Assembly: GCA_963797835.1 (NCBI GenBank)
Contig: CAWCRN010000024.1
Coordinates: 248,001-312,000, forward strand
DNA length: 64,000 nt
Direction: 5' to 3'
Source of the DNA: JBDTSW01 sp963797835
GTDB lineage: Bacteria > Actinomycetota > Thermoleophilia > Solirubrobacterales > 70-9
How positions within the stretch are numbered: position 1 is the stretch's first letter; every line of letters begins with the position of its first letter. This document shows, in pieces, positions 47,131-56,188 of this stretch. Both the position numbers and the translations under genes were made by a program. The notes under the pieces are model-generated. The model worked only from the letters and a program-made list of their open reading frames with translations, was not told where the DNA came from and searched no databases.

Positions 47131-47285
47131 CACCGGCTATTCCAGCGCACCCGTGGGACGAATGCGGCGCGCGTAACCCTGGGTCCCGCTCGGGTTTACC
47201 GATAAGACGTTCGAAGGTTCAGGATCCCGTGCCGCACGAAAGCGTGCAAGAACGGCGCTAACAAGCCGTTTGCGGGGCTCTCGCC

Positions 47286-47314
47286 TTGACTTCAGAATGT
47301 ATAGCCACTAGGAT
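47286..47314 (+). promoter_or_regulatory. Sigma-70-type promoter of rpoD
   Basis: -35 TTGACT (47286-47291), a 17-bp spacer, -10 TAGGAT (47309-47314). This is the best-matching housekeeping promoter in the window. Transcription from about 47321 would give a leader of roughly 127 nt before ATG 47448, which follows AGAAGGAAAAGG. The gap 47131-47447 otherwise contains a small GCACGAAAGCGTGC hairpin near 47233 and no gene. Confidence 0.75.
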
Positions 47315-47447
47315 GAAGGCACTCGTTTGAGCACGCGAAGCGCTGGGAAGCTGTCCTTCTGCTCGAACCCACAACACCCACCGGGCCGTCGCTGCGGGGC
47401 GGAGGGCGGTACCGGCAAAACTTGAGAGAGAAGGAAAAGGCAAGCGG

Positions 47448-48551
<1,104 letters not shown>

Positions 48552-48635
48552 AGGCCCGGCGCCCGCGGCCGGCTACACGCGGGAAGAGCTTTCCTGGAAC
48601 GAGACCCGGCCGAAAGCGCCGGGCACAACCACATC

Positions 48636-48640
48636 GGAGG
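48636..48640 (+). promoter_or_regulatory. Shine-Dalgarno GGAGG placing an AUC start at 48647
   Basis: GGAGG is followed by 6 nt and then ATC (48647-48649), after which the zinc-ribbon protein reads through. The only ATG in frame, at 48710, lies inside the protein's first Cys motif, so the site decides for the ATC. Confidence 0.6.
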
Positions 48641-48646
48641 ACCACG

Positions 48647-48997
48647 ATCAGTACCGCAACCGCAACCAAGACCCGCCGCGCCCAGCAGTGGACGTGCGCC
48701 CGCTGTGAGATGACCAGCACCTGGACCAACGGCCTCGCCGGCGGGACGGCCCCGCCCCACTGGGACAGCGCCGGGGGCAAGCACTACTGCCTGGCCTGCC
48801 GCCGCGAGCGCGCTATCGACGCCGCCCTCGAGGACGCAGGCGACATCGGCATCGAGGCTCGCGCGAAGGTGCGCTCGGCCGCGGTGGTCGAGTTCGAGAT
48901 CCTGCGCGATCCGGAGCGGACCGAGGGCGAGATCGCCCGCGCGGCCCGCACCTCGATCGGCGCCGTGCGCAAGGCGCGCAAGGCGCTGGCGAACTAG
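48647..48997 (+). CDS. Small zinc-ribbon protein with C-terminal HTH-like helix, apparent AUC start
   Basis: 116 residues if begun at ATC 48647 (STATATKTRRAQQW). The N-terminal zinc motif is TCARCEM (CxxC), and YCLACRRERAIDAAL gives the second CxxC. An ATG start at 48710 would delete the first CxxC, which supports an earlier start. The C-terminus ERTEGEIARAARTSIGAVRK resembles a helix-turn-helix. The protein may bind DNA; I recall similar proteins in this class but no known function. It follows rpoD by 95 bp. Confidence 0.7.
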   Translation: MSTATATKTRRAQQWTCARCEMTSTWTNGLAGGTAPPHWDSAGGKHYCLACRRERAIDAALEDAGDIGIEARAKVRSAAVVEFEILRDPERTEGEIARAARTSIGAVRKARKALAN

Positions 48998-49003
48998 CCG
49001 AAC

Positions 49004-50141
49004 CTAGAGCTCACACCCGCCGACGTCATCGCCGGCGTCGGCTGTGCACGTATCCGTGTCCGCCCCGCCGCGGACGCGATCGTTGCCGGTGAGGTCGTCG
49101 GCGCTGATCGTGTCGTCGCCGGCGCGGCCGAGCAGGACATCGGCACCGAGGTCTCCGATCCCGCTGTCGTGGACCAGCTCGTCGTCACCGTTGCCACCGT
49201 TCGCGACGTCGTCGCCGGTTCCGGGGAGTAACCGGTCATCCCCGTCGCCGCCCTCGAGCAGGTCGTCCCCTCCTGGGGCCCCCGAATCGTCGGCCTGGAT
49301 GAGCGGGTCCGACCCGGCCCCGCCGTACAGCCGGTCGCTCCCCCGACCGCCGCTGAGCACGGGGTCATCCCCATCGCCGCCACGCAGGATGTCGTTCATG
49401 TGCCCGCCGTGGAGGCGATCGTCGCCGCCCTCGCCACGCAGTACGTCCTCGCCCCGCTCGCCCTGGCGGGCGCCGCCGTAGAGCTCGTCCGCTCCCTCCC
49501 CGCCGGAGACGTCGTCGTCACCGTCGCCGCCGTTGAGGAACAGGTCGTCGCCGGAGCCCCCCTCAACCAGATCCCTCCCATCGCCGCGCGTCGGTGGAGA
49601 GGTCGCCGTCCGGGCCCATGTCGATGACGTCGTCTCCCCGCTCGTCCGCGCAGCCGAACCGGTCGCTCCCCGATCCCATCGAGGCCCGGTCGTCCCCGCC
49701 GAACGCGCAGGCATCGTCGTCCCCGGGCCCTCCCCGGTGGATGTCGTCCCCCTCATCGCCGAACAGGCGGTCGTCGTCGTCCCCGCCCTCCAACACGTCG
49801 GCGCCGGTCCCTCCGGTGATGGCGTCGTCGTCGAGCTCGCCCAGGATCCGGTCGTCGCCGCTCTCTCGGATCGGCTGTCCCTTGCCCGCCAGGCCGAAGA
49901 TGTCGTCGCCCCCTCCCAGGCAGACCAGGTCGTCGCCGCCATGCCCGAACACGCGGTCGTCGCCGCCCGCGGCGACGATCACGTCCCGCCCGGGGCCGCC
50001 CTCGAGCGTCTCAGGGGTATCGTCGCCGATGATCGTGGCGGGCTCGCCCAGGCACCTTTCAGGACCTCCCGCCGACGCCTGACCGGGCCACACCAGCCCC
50101 AAGACGGCCACCAACCCCACGGTCAATTTCAAGCGTGACAT
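49004..50141 (-). CDS. Secreted RTX (calcium-binding nonapeptide) protein (frame-broken)
   Basis: About 378 residues from ATG 50141. The signal peptide is KLTVGLVAVLGLVWPGQASA. Almost the whole mature protein is Gly/Asp nonapeptides: GRDVIVAAGGDDRVFGHGGD, GGDDDDRLFGDEGDDIHRGG, GDDLFLNGGDGDDDVSGGEG and others. These are the GGxGxDxUx repeats that fold into a calcium-dependent beta-roll. Near 49590 one extra base breaks the frame; the repair STDRGDGRDLVEGGSGDD joins halves. Convergent with the zinc-ribbon gene. No type I secretion genes lie nearby; the Sec signal makes it a periplasmic or extracellular protein. A paralogous repeat region occurs in the 32463 protein. Confidence 0.85.
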
Positions 50142-50206
50142 CGCTCGTTTCCCCTGCCAGGGCAGCGTACTCCTAAAGCACGCACGCGTCACGCCCGATA
50201 GGGAGG

Positions 50207-51370
50207 GTGATGGCGTTCGACATCGATGCAGCCCTGCGTCACGTGGTCGAGCACGAGGGCTCGGATCTCCACGTCAAGGTCCCGTCGGCCCCGATGGCGC
50301 GGATCCACGGCGAGCTGCGCCCGATCGAGGGCACGGAGCCGCTGACTCCTGAGGACACCGACACAGCGCTCGAGCACATCCTCACCGACCGCGCGCTGCT
50401 GGAGGAGTTCGCGACCGTGGGCGAGGCCGACTTCTCCTACGAGATCCCGGGCCTCTCCCGGTTCCGGGTGAACGCCTTCCGCCAGCGCGGCAACGTCTCG
50501 ATCGCGCTCCGCGTGATCCCGTATCAGGTGCGCACCATCGACGACCTCGGGCTGCCCGAGGTGATTCGCAAGCTTGCGGAGGAGCAGCGCGGCATCGTCC
50601 TGCTCACGGGCACCACGGGCTCGGGCAAGTCGACGACGCTCGCGGCGATGATCGACCACATCAACTCGCGGTGGTCCCGTCACATCATCACCCTGGAGGA
50701 CCCGATCGAGTACCTCCAGCGCGACAAGCTCTCGATCATCAACCAGCGCGAGGTCGGCCAGGACACGGAGAGCTTCGGCCGGGCGATGCGCCGCGTGCTG
50801 CGCCAGGACCCCGACGTGATCCTGGTTGGCGAGATGCGCGACGAGGAGACGGTTCGGACGGCGCTGTCGGCGGCCGAGACGGGCCACCTGGTGCTCTCCA
50901 CCCTCCACACGCTCGACGCGACGGAGACCGTCAACCGCATCATCGACTTCTTCCCCCCGCACCTCCAGCAGCAGGCGCGCGTCATGCTGGCCTCGACCCT
51001 CCGGGGCGTCGTCGGGCAGCGCCTGGTTCAGCGGACCGGAGGCCAGGGCCGGGTCGCCACCTGCGAGGTCCTGGTCGTGACGGGCAGGGTGCAGGACCTG
51101 ATCCTGAACCCCAACGAGACGGGGCGGATCACCGAGGTGATCGCCGAGGGTGAGTACTACGGGATGCAGACGTTCGACCAGGCGCTTCTGAAGCACGTGA
51201 TGGCGGGCAGCATCACCGAGGAGGTCGCGCTCGAGGCCGCCACCTCACCCCACGACTTCAAGCTCATGCTCCAGGCACAGGGCCAGCGCGCCAGCGGCAT
51301 CGAGCAGGTGCTCGCAGACGGCGACGCCGGCGACCTCTCCGACCCTGCGGTCGAGAGCGTCCAGACCTGA
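50207..51370 (+). CDS. pilT: Twitching/retraction ATPase PilT
   Basis: 387 residues from GTG 50207 (ATG 50210 also possible). AAA-type secretion ATPase of type IV pilus systems. GSDLHVKVPSAPMARIHGEL is the N-domain; Walker A LLTGTTGSGKSTTLAAM is at about 134, the Asp box HIITLEDPIEYLQRDKLSII, Walker B VGEMRDEETVRTAL, and the His box LVLSTLHTLDATETVNRIID (AIRNLIRE-like motif degenerate). It would power pilus retraction. No pilB, pilC or pilin is in the window. The gene is divergent from the RTX gene. Confidence 0.92.
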   Translation: MMAFDIDAALRHVVEHEGSDLHVKVPSAPMARIHGELRPIEGTEPLTPEDTDTALEHILTDRALLEEFATVGEADFSYEIPGLSRFRVNAFRQRGNVSIALRVIPYQVRTIDDLGLPEVIRKLAEEQRGIVLLTGTTGSGKSTTLAAMIDHINSRWSRHIITLEDPIEYLQRDKLSIINQREVGQDTESFGRAMRRVLRQDPDVILVGEMRDEETVRTALSAAETGHLVLSTLHTLDATETVNRIIDFFPPHLQQQARVMLASTLRGVVGQRLVQRTGGQGRVATCEVLVVTGRVQDLILNPNETGRITEVIAEGEYYGMQTFDQALLKHVMAGSITEEVALEAATSPHDFKLMLQAQGQRASGIEQVLADGDAGDLSDPAVESVQT

Positions 51371-51386
51371 GCGCCCACCCACTCAT

Positions 51387-51431
51387 GGGGTCAGACCCCT
51401 TAAGTGTCTCCGACTCATGGGGTCTGACCCC
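51387..51431. repeat. Intergenic palindrome pair, GGGGTCAGACCCC / GGGGTCTGACCCC
   Basis: Two 13-bp palindromes (51387-51399 and 51419-51431), each preceded by ACTCAT and followed by TTA, separated by 19 bp (45 bp in total). They sit just after pilT, between it and the HxlR promoter. The element resembles REP doublets (BIMEs). The same cores are found within parA and ftsZ (57293, 57341, 58442 and 58490). Confidence 0.85.
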
Positions 51432-51440
51432 TTACTTCCC

Positions 51441-51471
51441 TTACTTCAGTAGGTAAAGCATTGGCTATACT
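51441..51471 (+). promoter_or_regulatory. Promoter and HxlR-type operator
   Basis: TTACTTCAGTAGGTAA (51441-51456) is an imperfect inverted repeat with TTAC...GTAA ends, the style of HxlR/HypR operators. The -10 TATACT lies at 51466-51471. A start near 51478 would give a 5' leader of about 52 nt to ATG 51530. The operator overlaps the -35 region, consistent with autorepression by the HxlR protein. Confidence 0.6.
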
Positions 51472-51529
51472 CGTCGCGGTAGACGGGTTGGCCCAACGGC
51501 ATGCGCCCCCGGCTGAGAAACCGCGACGA

Positions 51530-51877
51530 ATGGCTGAATCTCCCTGTCCAGTGGGTAGTTGCGCGGAGATCATCTCCGGCAAGTGGACCCTGCTCATGAT
51601 CCGCGACCTAGCCGACGGGACGAAGCGCTTCTGCGAGCTCGAGCGCTCGCTCAAGGGGATCAGCCCGCGCACCCTCTCGCTGCGCCTGCGCGCGCTCGAG
51701 GAGCACGGCATCATCGAGCGCCACACCTTCCCCGAGGTTCCGCCGCGCGTCGAGTACGGCCTGACGCCGAAGGGCGGCGCCCTGGTGCCGCTCATCGAGG
51801 ACATGCGCGCCTACGGGCGGCGCTGGCTGGTCGACACCCCTCGGCCGACGGCCGAACGCGCCGCCGCGGCGGTCTAG
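51530..51877 (+). CDS. HxlR-family transcriptional regulator
   Basis: 115 residues from ATG 51530. The winged-helix HxlR domain reads CPVGSCAEIISGKWTLLMIR, ERSLKGISPRTLSLRLRALE (recognition helix) and GIIERHTFPEVPPRVEYGLT (wing). Two Cys near the N-terminus (CPVGSC) recall the redox-sensing Cys of some members such as YodB/QorR. It probably represses its own promoter via the TTAC...GTAA site. The following large protein at 51958 may be a target, but the gap of 80 bp shows no further signal. The C-terminus is Thr/Arg/Ala-rich. Confidence 0.85.
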   Translation: MAESPCPVGSCAEIISGKWTLLMIRDLADGTKRFCELERSLKGISPRTLSLRLRALEEHGIIERHTFPEVPPRVEYGLTPKGGALVPLIEDMRAYGRRWLVDTPRPTAERAAAAV

Positions 51878-51957
51878 CCACCTGAGCCCGCGGCCGCCGC
51901 GGGCTGCAAGGGTCGTTGCAGCGCAGGAGCTCCACGTGCCTGGGCGAAGGTCGCCCC

Positions 51958-53886
51958 ATGCGTGATCTTGTTGTTCGGGAGGCCCTGGTGGAGATGGCCC
52001 GCGACGCCGCCAAGCGGTTCCGGGAGCTGGTCGCAGCGGGGGAGGAGATCCCCTACGACGTCCGTGACTCCGCCGAAGGCTCGCCCCTGCCCCAGTACGT
52101 CCCCCTGACCGAGCGGTTCGTGCGCGACCACACGCCGGTCCTGCGCGAGCTGGACTCGTTCGGGTCGGCCTGCGCCGCGATTGAGGCCGCCGACCTGGCC
52201 GGGCCCTATCTCGCCGACAACGGCATCGAGGTGCCCACCGAGGAGCGCCGCCGCGCCGAGCTGGCCGGGGTCGTCTTCCTGGCCCGCATGTGGATGGATT
52301 CCACCGACTTCTCGCTCGACGACGGGCGGCTGCGCGCCGCGATCGGCGAGATCGAGTCGAACGCCGATGCCGGCGAGGGTGAGATCGAGGTGGTCGTGCC
52401 TCTGCGCGGCCTGCGTATGGAGGGAACCCGGCTCGAGCTCGCCACGGCGACGATCGCCCGCGCCGACACCGTCGAGGTCCCCGCCGAGGCTCGCGCCTCC
52501 GAGGCCTCCGGTGGCGCCGGCTGGGAGCCGACCTTCCTCGCCATTGCATCCGTCCCCGTCGCTGAGGGCGAGGACGACGACGCTCCGGCCGACGTGGGCA
52601 CCCGCTCGGTCGAGGCCTTCCGCAGTCTGATCACCGCGCTGCGCCTGTTCAAGCCGGGCGGCGTCGCCCTGGGCCCACACGCCTGGACGCGCGTCGGCGG
52701 CGGCCGCTGGCGCCGGATCGCGACCGGCGCCGGGCGCCCACGCCCCGGCGGCTACCGCCTCGCCGAGACCGAGTTGAGCGATGCTGCCGCGTTCTCGCGC
52801 GCCGTCCACAAGCGGATGGTGGGCCCGGACGCGGGGGTGGCACGGCCCGCCAGCGGCCTGGAGCGCGCCGTCTCTCGGTTCGAGGTCGGCCTCGAGCGGA
52901 CCGTCGCGATCGACGCCCTCAACGACTACCTGCTGGCCCTGCGGTTCCTGCTCGAGGGTGGCGGCCCCGCCGACCTCGGGCTCTCGATGCGGGTGGCGTC
53001 GCTGTGCGCCGACCCCGATGACCGGACCGAGGTCAAGGGCGTGGTCGACCGAGCGCTCGCGCTCGAGCGCGAGCTGTGGAGTGGCGAGCCGCCCTCCTCC
53101 GACGCGGAGGGGGCGACCCCGGCGGAGACCGCGCTGGCGGTCGAGGAGCTGGCGCGGGCGATCCTGAAGGACGCGGCCTGCGGGCACCTCGGGGCCGACC
53201 TGCGCGCCACGGCCGACGAGATCCTGCTGGCCGACGGCCTCGCCGTGGGCGATGGCGCAGGCCCCCAGCGCGGCGGCACCGCCGAATGGGACGCCGGCGC
53301 CGACGAACCCGCGGACGAGGAGCTCGACGAGCACGGGGTGGACGACGACGATTTCGACGAGGACGACCCGGGCGACGACGAGCCTGGCGGGCATGAGCCG
53401 GACGAGGCCCCTATCCCGGAGGACGAACCGCCCGACGGCGATGGCAAGGAGCCGGAGCCGGTGGCCTTCGAGTGGCAGTCGCTGCCCCTGGATCAGACCC
53501 GCTTCGAGCCGGAGCCGGAGCCCAAGGCCGAGGCCGCCGATGAGGGCCCGCGCTACGGGCGCGAGGCGCCGGTCGTCCGCGGCGAGCTGTGGGAGGGCGA
53601 CGACGAGACCGAGGTGGAGGTGATCCGCGGCCCGCGCCGAATGAGGCTGGAGCGAGCCGAGGAGGAGACCACCGTGATGAAGTACGAAACCCATGCCGAG
53701 CACGCCCCGCAGGAGCCTGAGTCGGGTCCCGTGGCGAGGCTCCTGGCCATCCACTCCGCCGAGCGCGAGGCGACCGCGTCACGCGTCGCCAACCTGTTCC
53801 CTGCGCCGGAGACCACCGAGTGGAACGTGCGCGAGATCGCGTACGACCGCACCCGCCGGGCCTCGGCGGGACAGCAGCCCTCCTAG
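51958..53886 (+). CDS. Large acidic protein of unknown function, possible HEPN-like domain
   Basis: 642 residues from ATG 51958, chosen because the earlier GTG at 51916 lies in a poor context. The N-terminal part (1-330) is mixed alpha/beta with LVVREALVEMARDAAKRFRE and GEIEVVVPLRGLRMEGTRLE. Residues 300-400 have IDALNDYLLALRFLLEGGG and CADPDDRTEVKGVVDRALAL, which faintly recall Apea-type HEPN helices, though the RxxxxH nuclease motif is not clear. Residues 440-560 are extremely acidic and disordered (DELDEHGVDDDDFDEDDPGD). The C-terminus has RLLAIHSAEREATASRVANL. No known domain is certain. It follows the HxlR gene by 80 bp. Confidence 0.6.
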   Translation: MRDLVVREALVEMARDAAKRFRELVAAGEEIPYDVRDSAEGSPLPQYVPLTERFVRDHTPVLRELDSFGSACAAIEAADLAGPYLADNGIEVPTEERRRAELAGVVFLARMWMDSTDFSLDDGRLRAAIGEIESNADAGEGEIEVVVPLRGLRMEGTRLELATATIARADTVEVPAEARASEASGGAGWEPTFLAIASVPVAEGEDDDAPADVGTRSVEAFRSLITALRLFKPGGVALGPHAWTRVGGGRWRRIATGAGRPRPGGYRLAETELSDAAAFSRAVHKRMVGPDAGVARPASGLERAVSRFEVGLERTVAIDALNDYLLALRFLLEGGGPADLGLSMRVASLCADPDDRTEVKGVVDRALALERELWSGEPPSSDAEGATPAETALAVEELARAILKDAACGHLGADLRATADEILLADGLAVGDGAGPQRGGTAEWDAGADEPADEELDEHGVDDDDFDEDDPGDDEPGGHEPDEAPIPEDEPPDGDGKEPEPVAFEWQSLPLDQTRFEPEPEPKAEAADEGPRYGREAPVVRGELWEGDDETEVEVIRGPRRMRLERAEEETTVMKYETHAEHAPQEPESGPVARLLAIHSAEREATASRVANLFPAPETTEWNVREIAYDRTRRASAGQQPS

Positions 53887-53926
53887 CCCAAGCTTCCTCC
53901 TCCGATCAGTACAGGAAGAGCAGGCC

Positions 53927-53950
53927 GACCGCCGGCACCGCCCGGCGGTC
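53927..53950. terminator. 9-bp hairpin between convergent genes
   Basis: GACCGCCGG (53927-53935) and CCGGCGGTC (53942-53950) form a perfect 9-bp stem with a 6-nt loop. It lies between the stop of the acidic-protein gene and the convergent GNAT gene; no U-tract follows. A bidirectional terminator is plausible. Confidence 0.5.
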
Positions 53951-54017
53951 GCGCCTGTCCGGATTCGCCGCGCACCGGCCGCGGCCACTTCGGAAGTGCT
54001 GCTTCGCATGGAAAGCG

Positions 54018-54779
54018 CTACGACGGATGTCGCTCGAATTCCATCGAAGCCCATGCGGGGCGAAAGCCGAGTCGTGCGTAAAGCTCCTTCGGCCTCGCCT
54101 CGTCGTCGGCAACGATCCAAAGATCCCTGACGGCCCCGGCTGCGTCGATCGCCGCGCGCGTCAGAGCCGTGCCCAGCAGGTTGCCGCGCTGCTCGGAACG
54201 GACGTAGACGTGGGTGATCTCGGCCGCCGCTCCGCGCTGATGAAGCTGGGCGAACGCCACCGGCACGCTCCGCTCTCGGACCGCGAGAACCTGAACCTCC
54301 TGGGAGAGGTCCACCTCCCGCGCTTGGGCGAGGAACGCACCGGGGTCCTGGTCCGGGAAATCCTCGCGGGACCAGGCGAGACGCAGGTCTTGCACGGCGT
54401 CATAGGAAACTGCCTCGACCGCGATGTCCGGTCCCGGCGGCAGCGGGGCTTCGTGGCGCATCCACAGGAGGCGCGTGGCCTCCCAGCCGTTGGCCTCTAG
54501 CCCGCCCCGCAGCCTCTCGGCCGCTTCGACGAGATCGAAGTCCACGCGCCGGTGAGCGAGCTCGGAGAGCGCCTCATCCGCGAACGCCACCAGCTGCTCC
54601 ATGCTCATCGCCGCGTCCGCCTCGACCCGGACGACATTGAGGTCGTGGACGTCCGGGTACCGGGTTGCTCGCACCACCGTTCCGTGCGCCCACGGCTCGA
54701 TCACATCACAGACCGCATGGCGGGCGTGGTGCCAGGCGCGGGCGCGAGCTGCCGTGTCGCTCAGGGCGTCGCTGCTCAT
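54018..54779 (-). CDS. GNAT-family N-acetyltransferase
   Basis: 253 residues from ATG 54779. The C-terminal half (about 130-250) is the GNAT fold: VPVAFAQLHQRGAAAEITHV, YVRSEQRGNLLGTALTRAAI (the acetyl-CoA R/QxxGxG/A motif) and ELYARLGFRPAWASMEF. The N-terminal 120 residues are another GNAT-like half. Unlike standard GNATs, it looks like two tandem acetyltransferase halves, as in some mycothiol-type MshD proteins, but its substrate is unknown. Confidence 0.82.
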   Translation of the reverse strand: MSSDALSDTAARARAWHHARHAVCDVIEPWAHGTVVRATRYPDVHDLNVVRVEADAAMSMEQLVAFADEALSELAHRRVDFDLVEAAERLRGGLEANGWEATRLLWMRHEAPLPPGPDIAVEAVSYDAVQDLRLAWSREDFPDQDPGAFLAQAREVDLSQEVQVLAVRERSVPVAFAQLHQRGAAAEITHVYVRSEQRGNLLGTALTRAAIDAAGAVRDLWIVADDEARPKELYARLGFRPAWASMEFERHPS

Positions 54780-54909
54780 GACGCTTGCAGGGTAGATCGC
54801 CAAAGGACCGCTTTGGACGGGAGCGCAACGGCTCCGCGGAGCCGATTCTGTGACGAGACCGTGTCTTCCGGGGTGGGTCCTGGGGTCCCGTGCGGCGACT
54901 GGCGACTAG

Positions 54910-55018
54910 AGCCCGCATAGCGGGCTTAACTCGCCACACGCGCTGCGTGCCCCCGCCTACGCGCGTTTCCCTGGGTGCCAAGCACCCGGCAGGCGGCCCG
55001 AGCCCTGGGCTGCCCGCC
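54910..55018 (-). terminator. Cluster of hairpins after the ArsA pair
   Basis: Three stem-loops lie downstream of the ArsA gene stop at 55031: AGCCCGC-ATA-GCGGGCT (54910-54926), GGGTGC-CAA-GCACCC (54973-54987), and a 12-bp G/C stem GGCAGGCGGCCC / GGGCTGCCCGCC with a 7-nt loop (54988-55018). The last begins 12 bp after the stop codon, in the position of an intrinsic terminator for the 57105-55031 operon. The first could end the opposite-side GNAT leader region. No U-tract is visible. Confidence 0.65.
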
Positions 55019-55030
55019 GCCCGGTGCCGC

Positions 55031-56188
55031 CTACGCCTCCGCGGCGATCCGCACGCGCTCGGGGGCCCCGCTGGCGAACAGATAGCGGTTGATCTCCATC
55101 AGGCCGGCCAGGTCGTGCACGTCCTCGTCGAGGTGCGGGACCTCGATCACCGCACGGGTGCGCATCTCCTTCGCCAGGCGTCGGACGTTGCGGCGGTCGC
55201 GCCGCGCGAGCGTCCGGTAGTCGCGGAAGTTCTCGGCCACCCTGGGCGCGAGGTCGGCGTCGTCCAGTTCCTCGGCGAGTGCCTCCTCGAGCGAGCCCTC
55301 GCCCGCCTCCACGTCCTCGTCAAGGTCGTAGTGGACCTTGTTGACGATCACGCCGCCGAACGGCAGCTCGGCCTCGACGAGCTTGCGGTGGAAGTAGACG
55401 GCCTGGGAGATCGGCTCGCCCTGGGGGCCGCAGACGACGAGGAAGGTGGTCTGGGAGTCGGCCAGCAGTTCGTTCACCCGCCGGGCGCGCTCCTGGAAGC
55501 CGCCGACCATGCCGCTGAACGCCTGGAAGAACTCGGAGAGGTCCTGCAGGAGGTCCATCCCGGTGATCCGCTTCAGCACGGAGAAGGCCATCGTCGTGCC
55601 GCCGCCGATGATGCGGGTCGCGAACCCCGTGGGGCGCAGGAACACCTGGAGCGCGCGCCCCTCGATGAACTGGGTGAGCCGTTTGGGAGCGTCGAGGAAG
55701 TCGAGCGCGTTGCGGCTGGGCGGGGTGTCGAGGACGAGCAGGTCGTAGCGGTCCTCGGCCCAGATCTCGAACAGCTTCTCCATCGCCATGTACTCCTGCG
55801 AGCCCGCGAGCGCGCCCGAGAGCTGCTGGTAGATGCGATTGGAGAGGATCCGCTCGCGCGTCTCCTCGTCGGGGGCGTGGCGGCGGACGACCTCGTCGAA
55901 GGTGGCCTTCGCGTCCAGCATCATCGCCCACAGCTCGCCGCCAGGGTCGACGCCGGCCTCCCTGAACAGCTCCGGGTCGACCTGGCGCTCGGTGTTACCC
56001 AGCTCGGGGAGGCCGAGCGAGTCGGCGAGACGCTTCGCCGGGTCGATCGTCAGCACGGCGACCTTCTTGCCCTGCGCCGCCATACCCGCGGCGATCGCGG
56101 CCGATGTGGTCGTCTTGCCCACGCCGCCCGACCCGGCGCAGATCAGCACCCGCTTTCCCTCCAGCAGCTCCCCGACTCCGGCCATCAA
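55031..56188 (-). CDS. ArsA-family ATPase (second of a tandem pair)
   Basis: 385 residues. Deviant Walker A VLICAGSGGVGKTTTSAAIA (GxGGVGKTT), Walker B DLLVLDTPPSRNALDFLDAP, and ADSLGLPELGNTERQVDPEL, which is ArsA-like. This is a tail-anchored-protein/anion-pump ATPase homologue of the ArsA/GET3 type. In actinobacteria two such genes are commonly tandem (as at mycobacterial Rv3679-Rv3680), where they are called anion-transporting ATPases without proven function. ATG at 56188 overlaps the partner's stop (4 nt). A terminator hairpin follows. Confidence 0.9.
   Translation of the reverse strand: MMAGVGELLEGKRVLICAGSGGVGKTTTSAAIAAGMAAQGKKVAVLTIDPAKRLADSLGLPELGNTERQVDPELFREAGVDPGGELWAMMLDAKATFDEVVRRHAPDEETRERILSNRIYQQLSGALAGSQEYMAMEKLFEIWAEDRYDLLVLDTPPSRNALDFLDAPKRLTQFIEGRALQVFLRPTGFATRIIGGGTTMAFSVLKRITGMDLLQDLSEFFQAFSGMVGGFQERARRVNELLADSQTTFLVVCGPQGEPISQAVYFHRKLVEAELPFGGVIVNKVHYDLDEDVEAGEGSLEEALAEELDDADLAPRVAENFRDYRTLARRDRRNVRRLAKEMRTRAVIEVPHLDEDVHDLAGLMEINRYLFASGAPERVRIAAEA

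Noticed and set aside
51387..51431. The palindromes as a simple pilT terminator
   Set aside because: The same cores occur inside coding regions of parA and ftsZ in phase, so they are a repeat family; termination may be a side role only.
51505..51530. TPP-riboswitch-like GGCTGAGAAA before the HxlR ATG
   Set aside because: Only the CTGAGA core is present; the ACCTGATC...GGAA second half and the paired stems of a TPP element are missing, and the gene is not a thiamine gene.
52206..53754. Long antisense ORF over the acidic protein (626 aa)
   Set aside because: High-GC shadow: no domain, no start signal, and the plus strand shows the better codon pattern.
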